From the NCBI GenBank assembly GCA_903813345.2, contig CAIIXF020000006.1:27037936-27101935 (forward strand): a stretch of DNA of 64,000 nt. The letters are read 5' to 3'. Below are positions 13,301-24,778 of this stretch, in pieces (the first letter of the stretch is position 1; each line of letters opens with the position of its first letter). This stretch comes from Owenia fusiformis (Eukaryota > Annelida > Polychaeta > Sabellida > Oweniidae). Position numbers and translations under genes: made by a program. The notes under the pieces were generated by a model. The model was not told the origin of the DNA. It made no database searches and worked only from the letters and a program-made list of their open reading frames with translations.

Positions 13301-13696
13301 TGATATCAATTGGAATAAAAATATTAAACAGATTAAATAATCACCAAAATGACCTAATCAATTCATGCAAAAGAACGTAGCAGGCCTCACTTTTAGCTTT
13401 AGTATTTCTGACCAGTCATTTCTAATTTATTTCGGGTGAAAGTATAAAATACAAAATATTAAAAACTTTAAAAAGCGATTGGTTTTACGTGATATACAAA
13501 AATAAATATAACAAATAAAGGATATTAAATATGGATATGTAAAAATTTACCTTCCAAGACGTAGCGTTTGGGCATCTAACCTAGTATTGACCCCGCTGGA
13601 ACCGGCATAAGATCCTCCCGGGAAAGAAAATTGACAATTACATTTATCACCTGCTGCGACATAAGCCACGAGTAACAAAAGTCCTAAGTACTTCAT
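10306..13696 (-). CDS. Extracellular haemoglobin linker chain 2 (complete, five exons)
   Basis: This is a secreted scaffold subunit of the giant annelid haemoglobin. Minus-strand exons are 13696-13551 (146 nt), 13161-13049 (113), 12494-12372 (123), 11908-11728 (181) and 10504-10306 (199). All are GT-AG joined in frame, giving 253 residues. Domains: signal peptide MKYLGLLLLVAYVAAG (residues 1-16); a short Cys-bearing region (DKCNCQF); a coiled-coil helix (RLEQTIGNLEKKF..., about 49-86); one LDL-A module with CDGVKDCFDNSDE (about 88-127); and the C-terminal beta domain ending SCGIVFLTKA. The start is the ATG after the signal-peptide exon's TATA-bearing promoter; an ATG further upstream at 13710 is out of frame. 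A GATA-like and a TATA motif lie just upstream. No AATAAA is seen before a MITE that begins 70 bp after the stop. Confidence 0.95.
11049..11084 (+). repeat. 11-bp minisatellite (CGATCAGAACC) x3 in linker 2 intron
   Basis: Three direct copies of CGATCAGAACC stand head to tail in the last intron of linker 2. Confidence 0.85.
12803..12918. mobile_element. Foldback MITE (TGCCTTGGTCACATTTGCTC family) in linker 2 intron
   Basis: The ends TGCCTTGGTCACATTTGCTC and GAGCAAATGTGACCCAAGCA are inverted repeats around a GC-rich centre (CGGCGCCCGG ... CGGACGCCGGCCGATG). It lies in the intron between linker 2 exons 2 and 3. Relatives lie at 54261-54402, 54441-54578 and 54791-54929. Confidence 0.8.
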
Positions 13697-13750
13697 GATG
13701 GTGCTGCCATACAATAATTGCACCTCGTGAAAAAAATCCGACCAGACAAC

Positions 13751-13776
13751 TATTTATACTATTCAAGTCTTATCTT
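13751..13776 (-). promoter_or_regulatory. TATA box and upstream GATA motif of linker 2
   Basis: On the minus strand, AGATAAGA (13768-13775) is followed by AGTATAAATAG (13751-13760), about 55-60 bp before the ATG. That distance suits a short 5' UTR. The TATA call is plausible; the GATA site is only a motif match. Confidence 0.55.
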
Positions 13777-14638
13777 CGGTTATTGATCAAGGATTACACG
13801 TTATTAATAATGTCTGAGTTTTCGAACGCTTTTTGACATGTAGGCAAAGCAAAGGATCATCTCCTTCAAACTACATGTATCTCATCATCATTATGTCAAA
13901 TGTCACGTAAATGAAGTTAAATATATGTAAGTTCATCAACATTGTATGGAGACATGTTCTACCGTAAGCCAAGGCCGTCAATGTGATATGTTCTTTTGAA
14001 CACTGTCTTTAACCTTTTGGTAAAAAACACATATGTAATAAAATGTACGCAATGCACTATAATCATGTATACAGTATATCATTAAGTAAAATACTAAAAA
14101 TGCACACATTCTGGATCAACATAAACACTAGAAGTTATTCTAATAATTATGTCTAAAATGACTGTTAATTGATTATCACTAATTTTAAATGACATACTTC
14201 TCTGTCTGAGATCAAATCTACCCCCTCCATAATTTCACATCGGGTTATTTTAATGACACATATCAGCTTATATACTAGTTGTTTGAGTGTTCGAGCAAAC
14301 TTGTATTGGCGTTCATTGGGAGTGGTGCGTAGGGTGCACCCCCTTTTAGTCAATATCCGGAGATTCCCTGAAGAGAGACTCGGAGGAAAATATATCTCTG
14401 TTTTTAATCATATGAAATCATGATATCTATGCCTGTGTCAATAATCTGCAAATGGCTAATAAGCCCATTTGAAGCAGATATAAGAAACCGTAATATTCAA
14501 AAATATATATAATGCTTGATTTCAATTCAGCATGGAATAAAAACCATTGACTTCTGTGAGAAGTTATTTGAAAGGAAACATCCCAGTTGGCCCATGCACT
14601 CACGTGGATCTGGAAGTCCCTCTTTGTTAAGATACAAG
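13777..14638. other. Intergenic, nothing recognised
   Basis: AT-rich sequence upstream of linker 2. No gene or repeat pair was identified. Confidence 0.4.
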
Positions 14639-14923
14639 GTGACACAAAAATGACACCCACTTAATGTTGAATAACTTTTTTTTGCATGATATCAGAATTG
14701 TTCTTGGCAGATTAAACTAGCTATAGACTGCTTGGAGCAGCTCGGAAAGAAGTTTCGGATGACTTGCTCAACTTGATTCTACACAAAAATGCCACCTACC
14801 TTTTGTAACATAATTTTGTGAATACTAAAGATTTTTGCTAGTACTTCCAGGGAAAGGAAGTCCATTCAATTTAACACAAAATGATATGGTCACTTATTTC
14901 TAAAACTATGTTAACAGGAACAT

Positions 14924-15370
14924 TTGCCCAAAATTTACTGGACACAAAAGATACATAAAGCCCCTTATAAAGCTAGGTTTATTGCTGGGTCTAGAGTATG
15001 TTCCACTAAAAAAATTTCTGGAATATTGACAAGGTGTCTTCAAGCTGTTAAAAATAATAGGGAGGCTTATTGTAAGGCTATTTTTAGAAATTCCGGGGTT
15101 AACCATTTGTGGATCCTTAAAAATACCAAACATCTTTTATCAAAATTTAATGACCCGATTTATTCAAAAGTTAAATGTATTTCAACGTGGGATTTTTCTA
15201 CACTTTACACATCAATTCCTCATGACAAGTTAAAATACGAAATAGTTGGAATCATTAAAAAGACAATGATGGGTTGTAAATTTAAATATGTTAACTGTAA
15301 TTCAAATAGGGCTTTCTTTTCTAGTGAACAATATGATAAATATATTTCTTTCACTGCAGTACAATTGTGA
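14924..15370 (+). pseudogene. Penelope-like element reverse transcriptase fragment
   Basis: The open frame reads YWTQKIHKAPYKARFIAGS, then CSTKKISGILTRCLQAVKN, GVNHLWILKNTKHLLSKF and WDFSTLYTSIPHDKLKYE. This order (KIHKxPYxxRFIAGS, then a DFSTLYTxIPH block) is characteristic of the N-terminal RT motifs of Penelope-like elements as I know them. The catalytic YxDD region and the GIY-YIG endonuclease are absent, and the frame stops at 15370. It is a fragment, not a gene. It lies inside the TIR-bounded element 14639-16373. Confidence 0.75.
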
Positions 15371-15779
15371 GGTTTTAGGCTTTCTTATTGATAATATATT
15401 TGTTTGGAAGTACAGTTTTACGTCAGAATGTAGGTATATCTCTTTTTAGCAGATCTTTTTCTATTCTCATATGAGTATAAGTTTTTACAAAGGACAATGA
15501 AAGATAAAAGTAAATTAAAAGATGGAAGATAGATAAAAGTCATTAATTTCGAAATTTCAAGTTTTACCACTTGAGATGCTGAAGGGTGTAGGAATGGCAT
15601 AATTAAATTGGCAATGAACTCACAATTTTTTCACTTGGCACCTTTTGAGGTGGATCCCGGCTATGGCATTAATGGTTGAGAAACAGGGATCGAAACCAGC
15701 CATAGTTTTCTTCTGATGACCATTGTGAATTGTTGTGTTTTACGGATTATGATGACGGCTTTGCGAACGGATGTTGACC

Positions 15780-15900
15780 CTTTGAATTGCCTATGGACTT
15801 CGAGACTGGATTTTATATATCCCACATCATTTGAGACTGAATACTCTATCTTTTATGAGTACTAGTATCTACAACTATTTTGATGTTATGAGTATTGGCT
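15780..15900 (+). repeat. Dispersed repeat, inverted copy near 28830-28945
   Basis: The block from 'ctatggacttcgagactgga' through 'cccacatcatttgagac' to 'atgagtattggctatc' is matched on the minus strand at 28840-28935. A weaker minus-strand relative may lie near 61540-61650. It could be a non-coding part of the Penelope-like element. Confidence 0.55.
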
Positions 15901-16373
15901 ATCAATTTTTTCAATTTTTCTTCAACATGTGTTGTAATGACTTCAGTATGAATGAAATGTCCCTTGGTGTTCTGGTCCTGGATTGTGATATTGGTTCTCG
16001 ATTGGAGGGGGGAGGGGGCTGTTAGACATTGTTTCTTTTCACGTTAGATTATTGTTTTGGGATATATAGGGTCTACTTTTCTTATGACAGATTTACACTT
16101 ACAGTTTGCTTTTCTTGTTGGGTTTCTTTAAAGTTTTTAGTCACCCTTCCCTTTGGCATTTGTGCTTATATATTACAAAAAGGTTGGTGTCATTTTTGTG
16201 TACAATCGACGAAACATCTTGAAACACTGTGATGACTCTAGTTGAGCTAACCATCTAAACTTCTTGTGGAGTTTTATCATAGAGTCTAGTTTCGATGTGT
16301 CAAGAATCAAGTCAGAATCTGTGCAGACAAAAAAAGTTATGCAACATTATGTGGGTGTCATTTTTTGTGTCAC

Positions 16374-16916
16374 ACTTCATACTTTGGAGACGACTGTCAG
16401 GCAATTGCGATGGAATCGCCTCTACGAATACTGCAGGCTAGGTGTATTACAATGAAGATGTTCTACATTGACTTCAGAGTGGTTTGGGTAGAATAGATCT
16501 TTAAAAAATATTAAAAACACATCGTTTTAGTTGCAGTTACGGTATTAGGTTGAGATGAAGCACATGCAAGAAAAAGTTTTAATTTTACACTTCACTATCT
16601 GATTATAAGGGTGATCAAGGAAAGGGGCAATACGAAGTTGGTATTTGTTGTAAATTATGATTGTAATTTTACACCTAATCTTCGAACGTGACGTATTAGT
16701 TAAGATAATTGCAATAAACATGAGTTCTAGTTCATATATACTATGAACCTTCTGTATGCCCTCATAATTTAAATTATCGCATGTCTAGACCAGAAATATT
16801 ATTTTGACCCCAGAGTCGAAGTAAGAACGAGTGCAAGAATGTGGATTAAAAGATAATTCTTAATTAATATGCCCGTTGTGTTCGTGACATACATCACGTC
16901 CAGTCTGTAATCGACT
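16374..16916. other. Intergenic upstream of globin 1, nothing recognised
   Basis: AT-rich; no gene or repeat pair found. Confidence 0.4.
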
Positions 16917-17362
16917 ATAAAATTAAAAACGAACCAAATGTAAAATGCATTCGTTTTAACTACTGACAGTGAAACAACGACACATAAAGGTAATTTCACG
17001 TCTTTATATTTATATCATTATTGATTTGAAATATTCATCCGGGCTATATAAAATTAAGACAAAAAAACAAACAAATATGCATGAAAATATTTAAACATTG
17101 AATATACTTCTTAACTTGTGCAAATAATTTTATTTCATGCAGACCACTTGGTTTGAATAATCATATAAACGCTAAGATAACTCTTTTGTGATGGTTGTTT
17201 TCAACTCAGTTAATTTACAAATAAAAGGTCTAAAATCTAAATAAAAACTTATTGATAATTTTAACTGGTGGTAAGATTAAATAATATCCAGACCTCATAA
17301 GGAGCGTCACCTTTAAAAAGCGCTAAACATGACACATACCTATTTGATTTCCAGAATTTGCA
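16917..17362 (+). promoter_or_regulatory. Putative promoter, leader exon and leader intron of globin 1
   Basis: TATAAAAT at 16917-16924 precedes a candidate donor AAAG|GTAATT at 16990. A clear acceptor TTTCCAG ends at 17354, leaving 8 nt (aatttgca) before the ATG. The same 8 nt follow the acceptor in globin 2, and the layout matches all four globin genes. The first exon here is the least certain of the four. Confidence 0.45.
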
Positions 17363-19470
17363 ATGGCAAAACTCTTGATTGCTGCTGCCTTCATGGCAAT
17401 TGTTGCTGCGGCTTATGCCAGTGATTGTTGTAACGGCGCTGATAGGAAAACTGTACTAAGACAGTGGGAGTCCGTCTGGAAAGCCAACTATAACAATGCA
17501 AGAGCTAACATTGCCAAAGACATCTTCGCAAGGTAAAACTTTAGTAAACATATTGCTCTGTATCGATACTCAATTTCACATTAAAGGTCGCATAAAGAAA
17601 TGTGCACGACTTGTGCTTTCCATTTTCTCTAACTAGTAAATCGTCATGGTTCTTTATGTCAACTGGTTATCATTTCACTATCATACTATGTTCATAGCAT
17701 CGAGATAGCAAAAGGAGTAACTTGAACACTTGCATTTCCAAGTTGTAACTTTATATACACCGGAAACTGGAGACCTTAACAAATTGAATGGAACTGAGAA
17801 TATACCTCTATGTTTTTAAAGATTCTTCGCCAAGGTGCCAGAGGCCAAGCCCCTCTTCACACGAGTGAAGGTTGAAGATCCAAAGAGCGCAGCATTTTCT
17901 GCACATGCAATTAGAATCATAAGCGGACTTGACATCGCACTTAATCTCTTGTCTGACCCACAAACCCTCAATGAAGAGCTGTCTCACCTCAGTGCCCAGC
18001 ACGTGGCACGTATCAGTGGTGGATTCGAGCCACGCTACTTCGATGTAAGTATTATGAGAATATAGAAATACATTTTATTATGACAAGACATAGATTAGGA
18101 GTCACACTTCTATTTATTTCGTATTGAAAGAACGATGAATAATTTATAAAATACCACTAGACTACAAAATGATAATTAGTCTGCTTTACTATTATACATA
18201 TACATGTACTAATAAATGCAATGTCAGCGACTTATACAAGGGGCGATCCATATATTCTGATAAAAATGCTCTCGTTTTGTGATTTTTTCACATATGCCTT
18301 TCATTTTTTCAGAACATGTAGATTATGTAATTACACATACGATGCTAAACTATTTTAGCTATATCTTAAATTAATTTTGAAATAAGGTTGCCATGGTAAC
18401 CTGTATTTAGGGTAGGCAGGTCGGTTAAATTATAACGTCAAAAATAGATAAATATGTTAATTTAATCATTCCTCGGCACCTATTTTAAGCAGACCAAACG
18501 CATCTTCCAGTCATTGCCAACTATTCATTGATCTGTTCCATACCCCTGTTGCCCTTGTTTGATAATTTATACAGTGAGATAGCTATCTTTTCATGAGTAA
18601 CATCTTAATTTATCGTAGTATTATTCTCTGTCCGCAAGCTCTTCTTGCAACCAGATTGTGGATGATCTTCAACAGTGACCATGCCTTCCTCTTTACAATA
18701 CTACCTATAGATGCTTTATGCAGATAAAACACCTTGCCCATGCACTTAATAAGTCCATGTATGTCTCTGACAGTGTCCTCTAACTTATTCTTAAAAGAAA
18801 AGAAAATCTAATTGTATTCCCTAATGTATCCGTTAATGTCACACTCTGCATCAGCCACATTAACCTCATCTGACAATTTGATTTTTGGTGTGTCTCATAA
18901 CATGTAATGTCAATTGGCCCATTCTGTCCTACAATGCTATTGTGATTTGTTGTGATGTTATAGTGAGCACATATAAACATTTGTTTAGCAACAAACAAAG
19001 AGTGAAGAGTAACAATACCAAACTCTTTTAGAAAAATGCATGCTTTTCGCATGCTTTAAAATAATTAAAATATCACATTATTATGATATTTATATGTTAT
19101 AATTTAATTGACCTGCCTACCCTTAATACAGGTTACCATGGCAACCTTATCTCATTGATAATTTAAGATATAGCTATAATATTTTAGCATTGTATGTGTA
19201 ATTACATAATCTACATTTTCTGACAAAATAAGAGGGATATGTGAAAAAATCACAAAATGAGAGCATTTTTATCAGAATATATGGATCGCCCCTTGTATAT
19301 CAACTTAAACTCTATATGACTTTGTGCTAGACTGTTAGTGGTAATCTTTATTTCAGCTTTTCGAAGAACCACTCAAGGAAACCCTCAATGAAGTCACATC
19401 TGGATTTGACGCAAACGCATGGGGAGCCTGCTACAAATACATCGCCGCTGGACTCAAAGCAAAGTTCTAA
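17363..19470 (+). CDS. Extracellular globin 1, B type (three coding exons)
   Basis: Secreted oxygen-binding subunit of the giant haemoglobin. Exons 17363-17532 (170 nt), 17822-18044 (223) and 19357-19470 (114) join in phases 2 and 0, the classical globin intron positions in helices B and G, giving 168 residues. Signal peptide MAKLLIAAAFMAIVAAAYA (1-19). The mature protein starts with the adjacent cysteines DCC that mark B-type annelid globins and has a Cys near the C-terminus (GACYKY) for the conserved intrachain disulfide. WESVW marks helix A; the CD-corner Phe is in PLFTRV; the distal His (E7) is in FSAHAIRI; the proximal His (F8) is in LSAQHVAR. Position E7+11 is Ala. Intron 2 contains a 1.06 kb TIR element. 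AATAAA lies at 19534-19539. B1 versus B2 is not resolved. Confidence 0.95.
18237..19295. mobile_element. 1.06 kb TIR element inside globin 1 intron 2
   Basis: The ends CAAGGGGCGATCCATATATT and its inverse (19276-19295) continue as a near-200-bp inverted repeat, reaching the GGTTGCCATGGTAACC block on both sides (about 18385 and 19135). The flanks are TATA on both sides, suggesting a TA or TATA target duplication. No transposase was recognised inside. It makes up most of the 1312-nt intron, leaving about 190 nt before it and 60 nt before the acceptor. Confidence 0.85.
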
Positions 19471-19539
19471 ATTACAACATGGACAATGTTTTACAGCGTA
19501 ACAATGACTATTTATGAAATTAGACAGTTGATCAATAAA

Positions 19540-21723
19540 ATTTAGTAATCAAGTCAACGAAATTCGTTCTTCATTGTCATCAGAAACGATTCATTGGCAT
19601 TCTTATGACATCCGGTTGATTCAGGAAAACCAACTATGAAATTGAAATTGTAAATATTGTACATAGTCCAAGTGTGCTCTATATATTATGTATGTATTAT
19701 AGTATCATGTTATTTACAATAAATACACATTTCGGCAATATTCTATTCATGTAATTTTCATGCATTGCAATTCTAACCACAGAGGAACGATTGAAAGTAA
19801 TAATGGTATTAAGAAAGCACAAATTCAAATGCAATATATGATAATCGAATCATAATGAAGTCGTATTAACCATGACATAATAAGTTCCGTAAAGAACCAA
19901 TGAATCAAAAATTAAACATACACTGTTTCTGTAAAGTAAAGAAAGGCACTTTAATTCTTGAAAACTTCAATTGATACTCAACAGAACATAAATCATGATA
20001 ATATATTACTCAAAATCACTCAATCTATTTAAAATAATATAATGGTATTGCCAGTGAATGAAATGTTTCAGAAAATGTATTTAACTTTTTTTTATTAAAC
20101 TCAATGTAACATATTTACAGGTTGTCTTTAAACATACAACACCAAGGCATGTAATCAGAGGATGGCATTTGAAAGCATAAACACAACTAAGACATTAAAA
20201 AACAAATTGAAAAAAAAATTACACATTGATATGCAAACACAATATTTGAGATATGAACCAAAAATGCAATTATCACCAGATTTTTGTATACATGATTTAA
20301 AAAACACTGCACATTAGGAATTAAGAAACATAAATATCTAAACACAACCAAAAATTGTAAAGAAACCATAAAAATCAAAGTCAAATTGTAAACTTGTCAT
20401 AAGAAAATATACCAATATAATCAAAACCATGATTTAACGTGCAATGTCCATAATCCCCCTCTCTTTCAATTCTAAATAAATATGTTTCGTCGCGTGAGAA
20501 TGGAATTGTACAAAGTGCCATTTTCATAAAAAATTAGATAAACATGGAATCTTACTATTTGAAATATAATACATCTTATATTAAAACACAGTATGCCAAT
20601 ATGCATGTTATTGTATTAAGAATGAAAAAATAATTGTTGATGTGTAAACATTCATCAAAAACGAAGAATATTATTTAATAAAATAAAGAAAACAATTAAT
20701 TTATAAAACTTTAAAATTAATTTCTCAAATAAGTACATTTATTTCTTAATTCTAGAATCCCAGAACACCCTTCAAAAGGCTTCATGTCATTTGAAACTAA
20801 GGGAGAAGTACAATATATGTCCTTAAACCAAGGATGCCTAGTACTGTCCCCTACATTTTCCTCAGGATAAACCCTCTAGCCTAAACCACCAACTACATGA
20901 CCAATTTTTATTATTACATGCGCATGGAAGCAATTTGAAAATAGAAATATTATTTTCTATTCATACTGTAGATTCATGAAACTGATTTGTTCAAGCAATT
21001 ATTTTCCATTCTTTTTCTGTAATTATTTTGAATATGTCTAACGGTTCCATGTATATAGAAGGATATGTTAGAGATCTAGTTTAGGCATATTTTCAATTGA
21101 ATATTAAGTATCTGTTTGCTACTCTGTGGAGTACAAATGGGTTTTAAAAAGGGGGAATTAAAGCTAACAAAGAAAATCTGGAGTGGATACTAAGATTGAC
21201 TCTCTGTGAAGAAATTGAACAAATTTACTCTTGTAACGGAGAAGATTGATGAAGTTAAAACAATAATCAAGTACATGCCTTTGAAGGACAAATGGATGAT
21301 GGTTGATATATTGTATATGCAAAAAGTGCACCAAGGCAGGGAATACAAAAAGAGAGAACATACTATAAATGCAAAAAAACACAAATTTGAAAAACATTAA
21401 AAACAAACAAGATTCCAGATGTTCAAAGAAAAGTGCAAAATAAATCATAGATGAAGAGAAAGTAAAATAAATGTTTTAAGGGAAGTTCAAAAGAAAAACT
21501 ATACTAACATAAAGACAACTCCAAATTATTACTCCTGTATTGTATTGGTCAGTAAAAGTAAAATTTAGTTTAAACGAATGTAACTTTCAATCCATAAAGT
21601 ACATAACATCAGTTTGAAAGAGATTAAGTATACAAATGAGAACTGCCTCGAGGGGAAAGTGCAAAATATGTCAGTCACTATTTGTTTTGATTACTTATAT
21701 CTATTATATAAAACCCATTATAT
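19540..21723. other. AT-rich intergenic stretch downstream of globin 1
   Basis: Beyond the poly(A) signal it holds the short repeat at 19648-19730. The rest is AT-rich with short unconvincing open frames. Confidence 0.4.
19648..19730 (+). repeat. 3' flank block shared by globins 1 and 2
   Basis: The block 'tgtaaatattgtacatagtc' ... 'catgttatttacaataaata' is found, inverted, at 30724-30805. In each case it lies downstream of the B-type globin gene and in the same orientation relative to it. It contains an AATAAA. Related cores occur at 3706-3828 and 8454-8582. Confidence 0.75.
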
Positions 21724-22064
21724 GCACTGGCGGATTAGGGGGGGGGGGGGGGGGCCCAGGGGCCCGGGCCCCCCCCTCCTTGGGTGGGCCCAGAAAAAAA
21801 AATTGGGCCCAAAAATTTTTTTGGGCCAAACAAGGCCTTCAGGCCCCAAAAAGTGGGCCTTTTTGGTCATTACTGGGCCTTTTAAGGCCTTATTTGTTAA
21901 TTTCAGGCCAAATTTTGAAGAAAATGGGCCTCAAAATTTCAAAATTTGGGCCCACTTTTGGATTTTAGGGGCCCAAAATTTTTTTTCGCGCAAGCGCGGC
22001 CGTTTTTTTCTCTGACCTGAAATTTTGGCCCCCCCCCTTGTTGGTTCCTGGATCCGCCCCTGAT
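21724..22064. mobile_element. GGGCC-rich repeat with CGGATCC-type ends
   Basis: The start 'actggcggattagg' followed by a 16-17 bp G run mirrors the end 'cctggatccgcccct'. The interior is dense in GGGCCC and GGCC words, a strong local shift from the AT-rich surroundings. Open frames through it are low-complexity artefacts. Confidence 0.6.
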
Positions 22065-22369
22065 ATGTACTATATAAAGAGATACAGTAGTCTTTCAGTT
22101 TCTTTTTTAAGGTTAAGTTTTATTTATTTGCAATAAGATTTTACACTTGTTAACATACTAGGAAGGCCTAGGTAAAACATTACATTATTGGCCTCCCTTA
22201 TATAAAATATGCAAAATTAACATATATTTATAACGGTTATCAAAACATGTGTCCTGTCTTTTGTAAGTGTTACATGGTCCTTATGGGGAATGTAAGGAAT
22301 GAACAGATGAATGATAATGATTGATGAAAGATGGGTTGAACTTTGTCCTTATTATCATGAATTTTTTAT

Positions 22370-23700
22370 AAAAATAATCAGATGATTTTGTCAATAAGAT
22401 TTGCTGATAAATTGGTAATTTCTTTGTTACATTCATCTGAAAGTTTACAATCTCCAAAAAGCATAATCTTGATTTTACTAGCCTTTGTTAAAGTGGCAAA
22501 GTTGTTATAATTAAATTAAAACTAGGCAGCTCCTTCAGGTTTTGGGTAAAAACTTCTCTGGCTCCATTCGATAGAGAGCAATCAAGGAGTAAATGAGACT
22601 TAGTTTGCTGTTGATATCCACAGGGGCAACTGGGATCTGTAAACTCTTTAAAATTGTGTCTGTAAAAATCTGCTCTGGATGCCAGGTCAACTCGGATACG
22701 ATTCAATTTAATTTCGATAGATCTTTTGAGGTTTAATTTTGTGGTCAGCACTGAACGGGGGTTGGGGTTATATTTCTATTTATTGTAACGTGACTTAAAG
22801 GCTGATATTGAGGGACTGTTCTTGACGTCAAAAGAGATAGTTTTCCATATTCTTATTGGTGCAATGGCTGGTGAATTTGTGAATTTTGTGGATGATTTAG
22901 CAGGAATGTTGTATTCGTGCCGGGCACGAAGAGCACGCTCTACCCCAGGATTTTGAAGATTTCTGTATATGTCATGAACATAACTAGGAACTTTGTTTTT
23001 GGTAACCTTGTACATGAGGGTTGCCATTTTTTCTTGTCTTCTTTCACTTAAAGATTTCCAATTTAAAGCGGATAGAACTTTGATCTCAGAGGAACCCTTT
23101 ATGGTCCCAGACACTACTAAGGCTGCTCTATAATGCAGCCTGTCGAGTGTGATTAAGGCATAGTTTGATGCGCAGTTGTAGAAAATAGAGCCGAATTCTA
23201 TTTTAGGCAAAATAAAAGATAGGTACATTCTTTCAAGATGTTTGGATGAGATTCTATTTTTTAAAGCGATTAAAGGATTTAGCATTTTGTCTATTTTGAA
23301 TTTAAGCTGATCTATATGTTCTTTGAAATCAAGGTGGTTATCTAAGATAACGCCAAGGTGTTTATGGTGTTTTACTCTCTCTATTTCTCTGTCGCTTAAG
23401 GTCAAAATAGGGTAATTTCTTTGGCCTCGACCAGATTTGGAGAAAATAATTTCTTTGGTTTTAGAGGGCTTGAAATTTAAGCCCCATACTCTTGACCAGT
23501 CGTAAACATTATCCAGGTCACGCTGTAGTAATAAGTTTGATACTGCAATATCCTCGGAAAATGAAATGAAAAGCAAAAACAGAATGGGACCTAAAATGGA
23601 GCCCTGTGGAACACCGCTGTTTATGTAGTTTTCTTCTGAAAATTCAGATAAAGTCCCGTTTAAGCGCGTACATACTCTTCTATTACTTAGGTTTACTCAG
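22370..23700 (-). pseudogene. LINE (jockey/RTE-like) reverse transcriptase relic
   Basis: Reading the minus strand: SGVPQGSILGPILFLLFISF (RT motif before the active site), then a shortened SEDIAVSNLLLQRDLDNVY where the FADD region should be, then WGLNFKPSKTKEIIFSK and HKHLGVILDNHL. The palm/thumb end follows, then a Cys/His knuckle (DPSCPCGYQQQTKSHLLLDC) in a separate frame at 22488-22751. The run from LFLLFI straight into SEDIAVS suggests a small deletion at the catalytic motif. The break near 22760 is a frameshift or stop. It is non-functional. Confidence 0.85.
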
Positions 23701-24308
23701 TTTCAACATCAAATGCTGACAGCTTCTTTTGGGCATTTTTATGGCATTTGCCCATTTAACCCCACATAATATCTGCTAGCAAGGAAGATATAAAATACTA
23801 TTGACTGGTTACATAACGTTACTGGTCATTTATACGTTTCATCTTCCGTGCTAGCAAGGATTTAGGATTTTCAAGAACAGTAGTTCTATTTCATATTATA
23901 TCCAGAATACAATAGGTAATTGAAAGCATTTTGTTCATATGATCTGAATTATATGGGATTACACATATCTTTTTATTTTTGATCTATGTGTAATAGTTTA
24001 ATAAAACTAAAAAATGAAAGGCAATGCATGTGTACTGACATTGTATTGTGTTATTTCTGCTCAGAGTTATTTTTTGATATGGCAAAGCCCAGCAATCCAT
24101 GTGTTTGTAATGAAATTCCAATTAAGATCAGTTGTGCTGATTCAACGGAATTTGTCATACAGTGTCATGTGACCTAGTTAAATTTAAAATAAGATTTTAT
24201 TCCAGTGGCAAGTTGTACCAACTCAATTTCCAATGTTTTAAAAAGGGATCTTACATTATTTCTTATAGTATGATATGTCATTTAAGATATCGCTAGGATG
24301 AGACTTAC

Positions 24309-24778
24309 ACCCCAGTCACATTTGTCGTACGGATGCCGTGCGTCGACCGCAGATCAATTAAATCAGTGAATTTCTGCGGCGAGCGTAGAAAACTACGCTC
24401 GCCTTGCGGTCTCCGTACGGCGTTTCCAGTTTTTTACAGTTAAATTATAACTCGGAGTTATAATATTTGTTCATTTCTGAGATCCCGTAGAAATCAACTG
24501 GCTCAACAAGATTGAATCATTTTTTGTCAATGTTTCACGATCACTTTTCATTTGATATTACATCCTAGCACTATGAATAACATTTATAAATTGTCCTGAT
24601 GTAAATAAAAATGAAAAAGTATCATTTATCAACAGAAATTCAAAAATCACCGTGCGGCTGCCGTGGGAAATGTGACTGTAAAAGTATGAGAGCGCAGAAA
24701 TTCTATGGCGAGCGTAGAAAAGTTACTGGCCGCAGAAATGATAGACCGCACGGCGGCCGTGGGAAATGTGACTGGGGT
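24309..24778. mobile_element. Foldback MITE with CACCCCAGTCACATTT ends
   Basis: The start CACCCCAGTCACATTT is matched by AAATGTGACTGGGGTG at the end (24763-24778). The interior repeats CGCAGAAATTCT- and GGCGAGCGTAGAAAA-type words in both orientations. It directly abuts the satellite array. Confidence 0.75.

Larger units (their letters stand above)
14639..16373. mobile_element. 1.73 kb TIR element carrying a Penelope-like RT fragment
   Basis: The left end GTGACACAAAAATGACACCC and the inverted right end GTGACACAAAAAATGACACC continue in register. Matches include 'taatgttgaataactttttt' and, about 140 bp in, 'tacacaaaaatgccacc' against its inverted counterpart at 16180-16212. The inverted repeats therefore span roughly 190 bp. 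The interior holds the reverse transcriptase fragment at 14924-15370 and a further repeat at 15780-15900. Confidence 0.65.

Noticed and set aside
20187-21448. Hydrophobic minus-strand open frames
   Set aside because: Phe/Ile/Leu-rich frames are expected from AT-rich non-coding DNA. No motif or exon structure.
21614-22015. Glycine/proline-rich open frames
   Set aside because: Produced by G and C runs and GGGCC words in a repeat element, not by a gene.
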